NCBI RefSeq assembly: GCF_030812415.1
Contig: NZ_JAUSST010000008.1
Span: 1 to 64,000 of the forward strand
DNA from: Paenibacillus harenae
GTDB lineage: Bacteria; Bacillota; Bacilli; Paenibacillales; Paenibacillaceae
Length of the DNA: 64,000 nt
Direction of reading: 5' to 3'
Part shown: piece after piece, positions 1-7,200 of the stretch
Position numbering within the stretch: position 1 is the stretch's first letter
How the letters are laid out: every line of letters starts with the position of its first letter
Translations under genes and position numbers: made by a program
The notes under the pieces: model-generated
What the model saw: only the letters and a program-made list of their open reading frames with translations
Databases searched by the model: none
What the model was told of the DNA's origin: nothing

Positions 1-913
1 CGGACACCGAATCGAGCTCGGTTACTTGAACGGGGGAAGATCTGTTGGTCGTGCTTCCATCGCCCAGTTGGCCACCACCATTAAATCCCCACGCCAAGAC
101 GGTTCCGTCGCTGTTGAGTGCCAAACTATGAGCATAGCCCGCAGCAACGTCGATCACCGAACTGAGCCCCTGTACTTGAACAGGAGTATGACGGTAGGTG
201 GTCACAAGACTGGTTCCATCGTGTAAGGTTAAGCCGCCAGGCACCCCGTCTTGACCATAATCATTGTTTCCCCACGCCCAGACAGTTCCATCGCTTTTTA
301 TTGCTAAACTATGGTAAGCGCCCGCAGTAACATCGATCACCGAACTGAGACCCTGTACTTGAACGGGAGTATATCGCTCTGTCGTGCTTCCATCGCCGAG
401 TTGACCGTTCCAATTCCCACCCCACGCCCATACCGTTCCATCGCTTTTTATTGCGAAATTATGGTGACTCCCTGAAGCAATGGCGACCACGGAGCTAAGA
501 TTGGTTACCTGAACGGGAGAAGAACTGGGGAGTGTCGTTCTTCCAATCCCCAGTTGACCATTACTATTGTTTCCCCACGCCCAGACGGTTCCGTCGCTTT
601 TTAGTGCCAAACTATGCGCACTGCCTGCAGCAACGGCAATCACCGAATCGAGCTCGGTTACTTGAACGGGGGAAGATCTGTTGGTCGTGCTTCCATCGCC
701 CAGTTGGGCAAGAATGTTCTCTCCCCACGCCCATACCGTTCCGTCCTGTTTTAGAGCAAGAGTATGAGTAACTCCTCCTACAACCATCGTTACACCCGAA
801 TTGGAACTCTCTGCTGCCACCGCGGAACCGACCTCAGCGGCGGCTGCCTGGAAGGGCAGTAGCAGCGTCAGCAGCAAAAATCCACAAACTAAAAGCATAA
901 ACCGTCGTCTCAT
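1..913 (-). CDS. Secreted RCC1-repeat (beta-propeller) protein, 3' end outside window
   Basis: The reverse strand is open from an ATG at 913 to the window edge, giving about 304 residues without a stop. The start is supported by GGAGTGAAG just upstream. Residues 1-24 form a signal peptide (MRRR, a hydrophobic run, then AAAAE). The rest is tandem units of roughly 50 residues with the signature HSLALKSDGTVWAWGxNxxGQLGxG, typical of RCC1 propeller blades; about six are visible. RCC1 repeats make seven-bladed propellers used for protein or ligand binding, so an extracellular binding role is likely but the ligand is unknown. The blades are very similar at DNA level, including a 67-bp exact repeat, which suggests recent blade duplication. 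Confidence 0.88.
   Translation of the reverse strand, partial: MRRRFMLLVCGFLLLTLLLPFQAAAAEVGSAVAAESSNSGVTMVVGGVTHTLALKQDGTVWAWGENILAQLGDGSTTNRSSPVQVTELDSVIAVAAGSAHSLALKSDGTVWAWGNNSNGQLGIGRTTLPSSSPVQVTNLSSVVAIASGSHHNFAIKSDGTVWAWGGNWNGQLGDGSTTERYTPVQVQGLSSVIDVTAGAYHSLAIKSDGTVWAWGNNDYGQDGVPGGLTLHDGTSLVTTYRHTPVQVQGLSSVIDVAAGYAHSLALNSDGTVLAWGFNGGGQLGDGSTTNRSSPVQVTELDSVS
5..707. repeat. 67-bp exact direct repeat inside the RCC1 gene (5-71 and 641-707)
   Basis: Bases 5-71 and 641-707 are identical and lie 636 bp apart, in the same reading frame of the RCC1 gene. They encode the end of one propeller blade and the start of the next. The copies differ again from the next base on. Recombination between them would remove or add 212 codons in frame. 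Confidence 0.9.
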
Positions 914-1098
914 CCATCTTCACTCCATTATTTTTTACCTTAAATCTACCATATTACCAAAATCTATGAATGTGCTCATTGCACTAATACAAAACAAATC
1001 TACCCAAAATGCTTATGTTTCCACAGTCATTTAAAGAGCTGTTGGCCATACGCTGACGCGATGAAGAAAAAACATGCGATTTATTTGTTTGAATCGAC

Positions 1099-1497
1099 GT
1101 GGAAGAAGACATATACAGATCGTGGCTTCGGAAAATTCTAACGAAGTATTCCGAGGAGGCGCAACTTACGCAAAACCTCTCGTCACACAAACTACACCAC
1201 TTCTTACTTACTTGGCTGAAAAAGCAAGGAATCGACGATGCGCTGATACAACCATATTCCGACCACGAAAGTAGGAAGCCGTTGGAAGTGTATTCAAAGC
1301 TCGTCATCACCGATGCTCAACAGGCTGGTCTAGCTATTGTTATTATCGATCCGATTTTTGCTTATCAAATACCGCTCACCAGGGAAACGAGCGTGGATAC
1401 CGCATTAGGCGATATTATTCGTAACATGGTTGTATGCGCGCTCTGGATTCCGTACTTCCTTAAATCCGAGCGCGTGCAAGCTACATTTGTCAGGTAA
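1099..1497 (+). pseudogene. Chimeric remnant: tyrosine recombinase C-terminus joined to DUF2569 C-terminus
   Basis: A 132-codon frame from a GTG at 1099 shows two unrelated gene tails. Residues 25-70 resemble the catalytic end of phage-type tyrosine recombinases: [17 protein letters not shown] is the degenerate form of HxLRH, then SDHES replaces SGHES and VYSKL carries the presumed catalytic Tyr. The Arg of HxLRH is His here, so activity is unlikely. After about residue 75 the character changes, and the end ([16 protein letters not shown]) matches the C-terminus of DUF2569 membrane proteins. The junction is near 1320. I read this as a deletion scar joining two broken genes. Family assignments are from memory of motifs, not a search. 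Confidence 0.6.
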
Positions 1498-1694
1498 CGG
1501 ATATGGAGATCAAACTAAATGTACTCGGGGGATGAATAGTTGGATACCACAATTGCAGCCTTATGTTCGTAGAGGAGAAACGCAAGAAGATCAGGTTGCA
1601 TTTAGCATATGTACGCGATATATTGCATGTATGAATAATTGATACAGATTCACCTCAAACCCTACTGGGGTATGGAGAAAACGGAGGTGCGAGG

Positions 1695-2039
1695 ATGAAG
1701 CCAATCCATCCTGGGACGGTTCAAAGCGCAATCGATAAGTTTAAGGATCAAGATTTATATGTTCATTTGGAGATGACATCCGGGGCGTACGCGAGCCATT
1801 ACGATAGCTCCAAGCACCCTGCGGCTACCTTCATCAGCAATGCGGTCATACGATATTCCCATGGATCGATCGCAGGTAACGGGCCTTATCGCGTAGGATT
1901 GAAGACGGAAGGCGGCTGGATTTATTCCGAAGGACTTACACACTATGAAGAGAACGATACGGAGCGGCTTATTATGGCGGGCCATGACGGGCAGGGCAAG
2001 CTGGTTGTCGCGTTGCAGCTTAGCCGCACGCCGTTCTGA
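1695..2039 (+). CDS. yojF: YojF-family protein (DUF1806)
   Basis: A 114-residue soluble protein, ATG at 1695 with GGAGGTG about 8 bases upstream. It matches the small YojF family by content (LYVHLEMTSGAYA near residue 20; GGWIYSEGLTHYE near 80) and by context. In Bacillus yojF lies directly before yojG (bshB2), and the same order is seen here with a short gap. Its biochemical role is not established; pairing with a bacillithiol deacetylase suggests an accessory role in low-molecular-weight thiol metabolism. No signal peptide or membrane segment. Confidence 0.85.
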   Translation: MKPIHPGTVQSAIDKFKDQDLYVHLEMTSGAYASHYDSSKHPAATFISNAVIRYSHGSIAGNGPYRVGLKTEGGWIYSEGLTHYEENDTERLIMAGHDGQGKLVVALQLSRTPF

Positions 2040-2059
2040 TAAGAGAGGGGATGAGAACC

Positions 2060-2719
2060 ATGAAGCATGATCGTATTCTCGTCGTATTCCCGCATCCGGA
2101 CGACGAAGCTTATTCGACGTCGGGCACGCTGGCCAAGTATATTCATGAAGGCGCGCAAGTGACGTATGCGTGCTTGACGCTCGGCGAGATGGGAAGGAAT
2201 ATGGGCGTTCCTCCCTTCGCCAATCGGGTGACGCTTCCGGCCGTCCGCAAGCTGGAGCTTGAAGTGTCATGCCGGGCCATCGGCATTCAAGATCTGCGCC
2301 TGCTGGGGTTTCACGATAAAATGGTCGAGTTCGAGCCTCCAGCGAGACTGGACGCGCCGATTGCCGCCATTATCGAGGAGTTGCGCCCGTCGCTCGTTAT
2401 CACGTTCTATCCTGGGTACAGCGTTCATCCCGATCATGATGCAACCGGCGAGGCCGTCGTTCGCATTATAAGCAAATTGCCTAGGGAGAAGCGGCCTGTC
2501 GTGCATGGCATAGCTTTTTCCAAAAATCATCAAGAATCGATTGGCAGTCCCGACGTCTATGAAGACGTGAGACCGTTCTTGAAAGCAAAGCTGGCATCGA
2601 TTTCCGCACATCGCTCGCAGTTTCAGCCGCCGGAATGGGCTGGCGGCAAGAGGCTGAGCTATAAGGAGCTTGAGGATCGCTTCGGTACCGAGCACTTCTG
2701 GACCTATCGGTTCAACTAA
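2060..2719 (+). CDS. bshB2: Bacillithiol biosynthesis deacetylase BshB2 (LmbE/PIG-L family)
   Basis: A 219-residue protein of the LmbE-like N-deacetylase fold. The zinc-binding signature PHPDDE is at residues 11-16, and HPDHDATGE in the middle supplies the further metal His. BshB enzymes remove acetyl from GlcNAc-malate to give GlcN-malate, the second step of bacillithiol synthesis, and can also act on bacillithiol S-conjugates. The ATG at 2060 is chosen because AGAGGGG lies 9 bases upstream; the earlier in-frame ATG at 2051 abuts that site. It follows yojF by 20 bp, so the two are probably cotranscribed, and a terminator follows directly. Confidence 0.88.
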   Translation: MKHDRILVVFPHPDDEAYSTSGTLAKYIHEGAQVTYACLTLGEMGRNMGVPPFANRVTLPAVRKLELEVSCRAIGIQDLRLLGFHDKMVEFEPPARLDAPIAAIIEELRPSLVITFYPGYSVHPDHDATGEAVVRIISKLPREKRPVVHGIAFSKNHQESIGSPDVYEDVRPFLKAKLASISAHRSQFQPPEWAGGKRLSYKELEDRFGTEHFWTYRFN

Positions 2720-2721
2720 TA

Positions 2722-2764
2722 AAGAAAGGCCGACCCGCTGCATAAGCGGATCGGCCTTTTCTTC
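2722..2764. terminator. Bidirectional terminator between bshB2 and SET gene
   Basis: The hairpin AAAGGCCGACCCGCT / AGCGGATCGGCCTTTT with a 5-base loop is flanked by A-rich and T-rich tracts on both sides. It can serve the convergent bshB2 and SET-domain genes. Confidence 0.85.
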
Positions 2765-2768
2765 GTCG

Positions 2769-3173
2769 TTATTCGGACTTCTTTTCCTTCGCTTCCTGCT
2801 CCTCATAGAACCAAAGCGGATCTTCATTGTCGACCTCGCCGTTGTAGTTGATCAGCAATTCTTCTCCGGCTTTCACGTCGGTATAGGCGTAGAAGTCAAC
2901 CGTGAGATTATCGAAATTCAGATCATAATGCGTGTTGGGCGTATAGGAGTGATTGAACAACATCCCGTAGCCGAGCAGCAGGGCGGAGTGATGCTCTCCG
3001 AATTCGAATGCGTAGTCAGCGAAAATCGTTTTCTCCAGGTGTACATGCTCCTCGTTCGGATAAGGGAGTGCGGGTGCTTGATGAAAAACGACTCCCTGGG
3101 GTATATCGACTGTCGCGAATACGCCTCGATTCAATTCTCCGTTGCTAAGCTTTGATGTCTTTATTTCAATCAT
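2769..3173 (-). CDS. SET domain protein (putative lysine methyltransferase)
   Basis: A 134-residue protein that is essentially a bare SET domain. Residues near 75-85 carry LFNHSYTPN, the NHxxxPN SAM-binding/pseudoknot motif, and near 110 GEELLINYNGE matches the GEEL-xxxY catalytic motif with its Tyr. SET proteins methylate lysines using S-adenosylmethionine. Short bacterial forms like this occur in Bacilli, but their substrates are mostly unknown. ATG at 3173 has AGGTGA 5 bases upstream; a GTG at 3182 is possible but overlaps that site. The very acidic C-terminus (EEQEAKEKKSE) is odd. No operon partner. Confidence 0.82.
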   Translation of the reverse strand: MIEIKTSKLSNGELNRGVFATVDIPQGVVFHQAPALPYPNEEHVHLEKTIFADYAFEFGEHHSALLLGYGMLFNHSYTPNTHYDLNFDNLTVDFYAYTDVKAGEELLINYNGEVDNEDPLWFYEEQEAKEKKSE

Positions 3174-3310
3174 GGTAGTCACCTGCGCGTTCTATAGTAT
3201 AGGGGCTTCGGTAGACTAGCCCCACTTGAATTATATCGGTATAATCCAAATATAACAAAGGAATCGTCCGAAATACAGCGTGAATGGCATGCGCCGGGGG
3301 AGGAACATCG

Positions 3311-4651
3311 TTGTTCGACATTGTCATCATAGGTGCAGGGGTAAGCGGAATCTTCGCCGCTCATGCGCTGGCCGAAGGAAACAAACGCGTATTAATGATC
3401 GATAAAGGGAAGCCGCTTAACGAAAGGTATTGCCCGTTGGATAAGGGCGGGCCCTGCGGCTGCACCTCCTGCGCGAAGTACGTCGGCTTCGGCGGCCTCG
3501 GCAAGTCTGAGGGGAAGTATAACTATACGAACGACTTCGGAGGCGACCTCGAAACGAAAGTAGGCTATAGCAAAGCGTTGCAGCTTATGGACGAAGTAGA
3601 CGATATATTATGCCGTTATGGCGCTGGACAAGCGGCCATGTACAGCACGGAAAATCCGTTGCTCGCAAAGCGGGCAGGGGAAGCGGGCTTCGACGTGCTT
3701 GCGACGAGAACGCGACATCTAGGATCCGCCTTGTCCGAAGAGGTGCTGCAGGCAATGTTCGACGATCTGGCACGCGGAATCTCCTTCCTTTTCGAGACGG
3801 AGGTCAGTCTTATCAGGGAGCATCCGGAAGGCTTCGAGCTATCGATCCCTGAGCGTGATCCCATATATACGAAGAAGCTGATAATCGCAACAGGAAGAAG
3901 CGGAACGGAGTGGTGGTCTGGCCAATGCCGTGCATTGGGCATTTCACAGCAAATCGCCCGCCTCGACATCGGCCTGCGGTTCGAGATGTTCGGAGGTCAG
4001 CTGGACGCGATTCTTCAAGAGCAGTTCGAAACAAAGCTGCGATTCTCGGGGGAAGGATTCACCGCTACGACCTATTGCATGAATCCCAGAGGGAGAGTCA
4101 TACGGAAATACCAAGACGGACTCGTGATGGCAGACGGTCAAAACTACCGGGAGCAGGCAGAAGGGTCGCCGAATCTGAACTTTACTTTGTTCGCACCGAG
4201 TTACTTCGCTTCACTGGAAGAAGCCGATACCTATGCGCGTGAGGTGATCGGCGGCATAAATCAAGGGGGAGACCGCATCGTTGCCCAGCGACTGGGCGAT
4301 CTTAGGAAGGGGCGGGGAACGTCGGAAGCCGGCGGAACAAGCAACCGTATAAAGCCGACGTTGAAGGCGGATTGGGGGAACCTCGTCGATGAACTGCCCG
4401 ATAGTTATATCCGAATATCGCTGTCTTTCGTTGATGCGATGGAGCGGCTGCTTGGGATAGCGGTAGATGAGGATACGATTCTGTATGGCGTCGATGCCAA
4501 GTTTTATGCGCCGATGCTGGACACGTCAAAGGACTTCGAATCCCGCATCGCGAATTTGCATGTCATAGGAGATTGTTCGGGCATCACGCATTCTTTATCG
4601 CAGGCGGCGGCCAGCGGTTTGCATACGGGTAAGCGATTAGCGTTTGCCTAA
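3311..4651 (+). CDS. NAD(P)/FAD-dependent oxidoreductase
   Basis: About 446 residues. The N-terminus, FDIVIIGAGVSGIFAAHAL, is a Rossmann FAD-binding site (GxGxxG) followed by an acidic residue in VLMIDKG. A cysteine-rich stretch follows (CPLDKGGPCGCTSCAKY, around residues 40-55). The C-terminal LHVIGDCSGITHSLSQAAASG is the second FAD contact (GD) common to this flavoprotein superfamily. The family is related to large uncharacterised FAD-dependent dehydrogenases; the substrate is unknown. TTG at 3311 is preferred because GGGGGAGG lies 8 bases upstream; an ATG at 3284 has no ribosome site. The cysteine cluster could be redox-active or bind metal, but this is inference. Confidence 0.8.
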   Translation: MFDIVIIGAGVSGIFAAHALAEGNKRVLMIDKGKPLNERYCPLDKGGPCGCTSCAKYVGFGGLGKSEGKYNYTNDFGGDLETKVGYSKALQLMDEVDDILCRYGAGQAAMYSTENPLLAKRAGEAGFDVLATRTRHLGSALSEEVLQAMFDDLARGISFLFETEVSLIREHPEGFELSIPERDPIYTKKLIIATGRSGTEWWSGQCRALGISQQIARLDIGLRFEMFGGQLDAILQEQFETKLRFSGEGFTATTYCMNPRGRVIRKYQDGLVMADGQNYREQAEGSPNLNFTLFAPSYFASLEEADTYAREVIGGINQGGDRIVAQRLGDLRKGRGTSEAGGTSNRIKPTLKADWGNLVDELPDSYIRISLSFVDAMERLLGIAVDEDTILYGVDAKFYAPMLDTSKDFESRIANLHVIGDCSGITHSLSQAAASGLHTGKRLAFA

Positions 4652-4707
4652 CCGCAAAGGTAGAATGAACGAATATGCATATAATCGAAGAATGGAGGAG
4701 GGTTTGG

Positions 4708-5178
4708 ATGACTGAGATAAATAATCCGGGCGAGATTAGCGAGGTCGTCGTGGAGTGCAGCATTTGGGTTGATGCTTCCAAGGAACTTGTGTGGGGAGCA
4801 GTGACGGAAGGAGAGCAATTAACGAAGTGGTATTCTCCTGGTTCCCCTTGGGACGTACCGGAGCTTCTTGAAGGTGGAGAAGCTTACTTCCACCACTCTC
4901 CTAACGAGTATCATGAGGGCATAGACGTGGTTACGCTCAAGGCAACTATCGTATCCGTCTTGCCATTGAAGCAGTTCGCTCTCAGGTGGGAGTTCGAATC
5001 GGAAGGACCAGCGATGGTCACCTCCTTCCTGCTTGACGAGGAGAATGGAGGAACGACCGTAACGATAACGGAGACCGGCTATGAGACGGAAGAGCAAGCC
5101 GTGCCGACGCAGGAAGGCTACACGATGTCGCTAATGAACCTGAAGGCGCATTTGGAAGGAAGAGGCATGCCTTATTAA
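4708..5178 (+). CDS. SRPBCC/AHSA1-family protein
   Basis: A 156-residue START-like (helix-grip) protein. The pattern of a beta strand with acidic residues, SKELVWGAVTEGEQLTKWYSP, then FALRWEFES and TTVTITETGYE is typical of Aha1-like SRPBCC proteins (usual length 140-170). These have a hydrophobic ligand pocket, and functions range from stress response to polyketide-like chemistry; nothing here fixes a ligand. ATG at 4708 is chosen for GGAGGG 5 bases upstream; an in-frame ATG at 4675 lacks a site. It may be read through from the oxidoreductase gene 56 bp upstream. Confidence 0.82.
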   Translation: MTEINNPGEISEVVVECSIWVDASKELVWGAVTEGEQLTKWYSPGSPWDVPELLEGGEAYFHHSPNEYHEGIDVVTLKATIVSVLPLKQFALRWEFESEGPAMVTSFLLDEENGGTTVTITETGYETEEQAVPTQEGYTMSLMNLKAHLEGRGMPY

Positions 5179-5183
5179 TGTCC

Positions 5184-5367
5184 TATATTGGATTTCTGCA
5201 GGATAGAGGCCCCTTGGGAGGGCGCTTAACTGCTATGTTGGATTTTTGCAGCAATTTCTAGCTTGAACGGATGGAACGAAGCTTTCCGAAGGAAGTTAGT
5301 GCCAAAATCCAACATAGGCTCTAATATCACCTTGAACCGTCAAAAGTTAACGCAAAAATCCAATATA
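5184..5367. repeat. Quartet repeat element A, copy 1 (two forward, two reversed 17-mers)
   Basis: Four copies of TATGTTGGATTTTTGCA occur: forward at 5184-5200 and 5234-5250, reversed at 5301-5316 and 5351-5367. Starts are 50, 67 and 50 bp apart. The outer pair both carry TATATTGG and the inner pair both carry TATGTTGG, so each outer or inner pair can base-pair perfectly over the core as nested stems. The same layout recurs at 25372-25556. It lies between the SRPBCC gene and a small membrane-protein gene. Confidence 0.85.
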
Positions 5368-5397
5368 GACGTTAAAAAAAGGACAAGGGGTCAAGCC

Positions 5398-5610
5398 GTG
5401 AAGCTAAGAGTATTGTTATCAATTGTTGCGCTTATCATTGGACTTGCTGTGCCTTTCTTGCCAATATGGCTGAAGGTGCTTCTAATCGCAGCTGTATGGC
5501 TGGTGGATGCGGGGACAAGCGAGAAGGATGAAAAGAAGAATCATAGTGTCGGTATCTTGTTTGCCTTTGGACTTATCGTTACGTATTTGATCAAGTTTAT
5601 TTGGCTTTAG
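5398..5610 (+). CDS. Small two-to-three-helix membrane protein of unknown function
   Basis: A 70-residue protein starting at GTG 5398 with AAGGGG 7 bases upstream. It has hydrophobic segments at about residues 4-22 and 24-36 and a third near 50-68, separated by the charged loop GTSEKDEKKNHS. No family recognised. The frame stays open further upstream, but those codons run through the repeat element and have no ribosome site, so the short form is chosen. A strong terminator follows. Confidence 0.6.
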   Translation: MKLRVLLSIVALIIGLAVPFLPIWLKVLLIAAVWLVDAGTSEKDEKKNHSVGILFAFGLIVTYLIKFIWL

Positions 5611-5620
5611 ATACGACTCA

Positions 5621-5660
5621 AAGACCTTTCCAGAACCGTAGCTCTGGAAAGGTCTTGTTT
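5621..5660. terminator. Terminator (convergent)
   Basis: AAGACCTTTCCAGA pairs with TCTGGAAAGGTCTT around a short loop, followed by GTTT. It sits between the small membrane-protein gene and the convergent arabinanase gene. Confidence 0.85.
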
Positions 5661-5666
5661 CACGCG

Positions 5667-6623
5667 TTAATTATAGTATGGCCAGCCGCTGGAATCCCAG
5701 TACAGATCGCTAATGAGCAGCTTCGGAGCGCCGTTCTCCGCTACGCTGTAGGCATGGCGGGCAATGACGTTCGTGCCTGACACGTCTTGGCCGCCCGGTC
5801 CGACCCATGCGCTGTTGCCGCTGTCGATGACGCTGGCTCCGCCGTTTTTCATATCGACGCCGTTCTTGTCGTAATAAGGTCCAAGCACGTTCGTGGAACG
5901 CCCGACGGCAATCTTGTAAGTGCTGTCCGTGCCGTTGCAGCATACGCCGATCGAGACGAATAAGTAATAGTAGCCGGTGCTGCTGTTGTAGACGAGGCTC
6001 GGACCCTCGATACCGCCGGACTTGGTTGCGATACGGTAAGCGTTGCCCGTCGGCTTCATCGTTGTTTTGCTGATGGCCGTAATATAGATGCCGCTGCTCC
6101 AAGAGCCGAAAACCATATATAGGTTGCCGTTCGCGGCCTGCATGATGTTTGGGTCGATTGCGTTGTAGTTGGTGGAGTTGTCGGAGCTGATAACGACGCC
6201 TTGATCTGTCCATACGCCGCCGGAGATGGAGGTGGTCGTTGTTAAGCCGATCGCAGAAACTTTAGAGCCGAAGGTGGAGATGGAGTAGTACAGGTGGTAC
6301 TTGCCGTTGTAGTAGAAAATATCCGGGGCCCATACATCAAGCCCCGTGTGGTCCGGCACGTAGGTGCTCCACCATGAAGGCCTCGACGTGTAGATCGGCA
6401 AGGACCGGTTGTACGTCGTACCGTTCGTTGAATAGAGTACTTGGAGACCTGAGCCCGTACTGAATACCCAGTGCGTACTCCCCTCCTTGATGTAAGCCGG
6501 ATCATGCACGTTCGTATCGCCATTAAGAGACCAGGTTGCGGCATAAACGGGGAAAACGGATGAGAAAACAAGCATGGCGGACAACAGAAGCAAGGTAATA
6601 ATCCTCTTTCTTGACTTGAACAT
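5667..6623 (-). CDS. abnA: Secreted endo-alpha-1,5-L-arabinanase (GH43)
   Basis: A 318-residue secreted enzyme that cuts the arabinan side chains of pectin. Signal peptide at residues 1-29 (MFKSRKR, hydrophobic core, VYAA). The GH43 five-bladed propeller is shown by the three catalytic acidic residues: D41 in VHDPAY (general base), D157 in NAIDPNI (pKa modulator) and E206 in GGIEGPS (general acid). WAPDIFYYNGKYHLYYS and SIGVCCNGT are typical of GH43 arabinanases, and the length fits single-domain AbnA. AAAGGAG precedes the ATG at 6623. A cre box about 90 bp upstream indicates catabolite repression. No arabinose genes are next to it. Confidence 0.93.
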   Translation of the reverse strand: MFKSRKRIITLLLLSAMLVFSSVFPVYAATWSLNGDTNVHDPAYIKEGSTHWVFSTGSGLQVLYSTNGTTYNRSLPIYTSRPSWWSTYVPDHTGLDVWAPDIFYYNGKYHLYYSISTFGSKVSAIGLTTTTSISGGVWTDQGVVISSDNSTNYNAIDPNIMQAANGNLYMVFGSWSSGIYITAISKTTMKPTGNAYRIATKSGGIEGPSLVYNSSTGYYYLFVSIGVCCNGTDSTYKIAVGRSTNVLGPYYDKNGVDMKNGGASVIDSGNSAWVGPGGQDVSGTNVIARHAYSVAENGAPKLLISDLYWDSSGWPYYN

Positions 6624-6709
6624 CTTCGCTACTCTCCTTTGATCATCGTTTTATTTGGAATTGCTTTTCCCACTTGCCAGGCCCTTATTATCACCTCCTG
6701 TTTATAGTT

Positions 6710-6723
6710 TGATAGCGCTTACA
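6710..6723 (-). promoter_or_regulatory. CcpA cre box upstream of arabinanase gene
   Basis: On the minus strand the site reads TGTAAGCGCTATCA, fitting the cre consensus TGWAANCGNTNWCA. It lies 87 bp before the arabinanase start, where CcpA would repress when preferred sugars are present. Confidence 0.78.
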
Positions 6724-7049
6724 TTTAGTTAAAAAATGCTGAGTCTCAATTACATGGAAGGTGCTGCTTATGCGCTGAGTTCGGGGCGTGAAAGATAATG
6801 TTTATGTTTTCATTAATTTATTAACGTAAATGATACAAATAGAAACTACAGCAAATCCAGGTAATCGTCAATCCTTATTTTTTTGCTCCTGGGCCGATAT
6901 TGAATATACGATTTAGGTAACAAGTCATTCGCTATATGGGCAGGAATGATAGAGTAATCATTAATTGGGTTTATAGTTTTTATCGTTTATTAATTAGTAA
7001 CACTGTTAAGCTGCATATTATACAATCATTAACTTGGCTTAATAAAGTC
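6724..7049. other. AT-rich intergenic region, no gene seen
   Basis: An AT-rich stretch between two divergently transcribed units, rich in TTAAT and ATTAAC words. No open frame, conserved RNA or repeat was recognised. It presumably carries the upstream elements of both promoters. Confidence 0.5.
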
Positions 7050-7078
7050 TTGACAACTTATTAACCAAGTATTAACAT
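7050..7078 (+). promoter_or_regulatory. Sigma-A promoter for the peptide ABC transporter operon
   Basis: TTGACA at 7050-7055 and TAACAT at 7073-7078 are separated by 17 bp, close to the sigma-A ideal. The predicted transcript start near 7085 gives a 5' leader of about 115 bases to the favoured TTG start at 7201. Confidence 0.65.
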
Positions 7079-7200
7079 ATGGTGAAAATAAGAGGATGAA
7101 CATAGGGGTACTAATTGAAGTGTTTAATGCTGTTAATTATTTTCTGAATAATCAGAAAATTAAGGTAGGTTTAATGCGACTCGTCGATAGGGGGATTCCA

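Noticed and set aside
1-913. Possible CRISPR or VNTR array
   Set aside because: The repeats are codon-phased RCC1 blades inside one open frame, not short repeats with unique spacers.
1430-1642. 70-codon frame after the chimeric remnant
   Set aside because: Overlaps the DUF2569-like tail in another frame, no ribosome site, protein-like character lacking.
5263-5397. Longer N-terminus for the small membrane protein
   Set aside because: Those codons are the repeat element itself, and the GTG at 5398 has the only suitable ribosome site.
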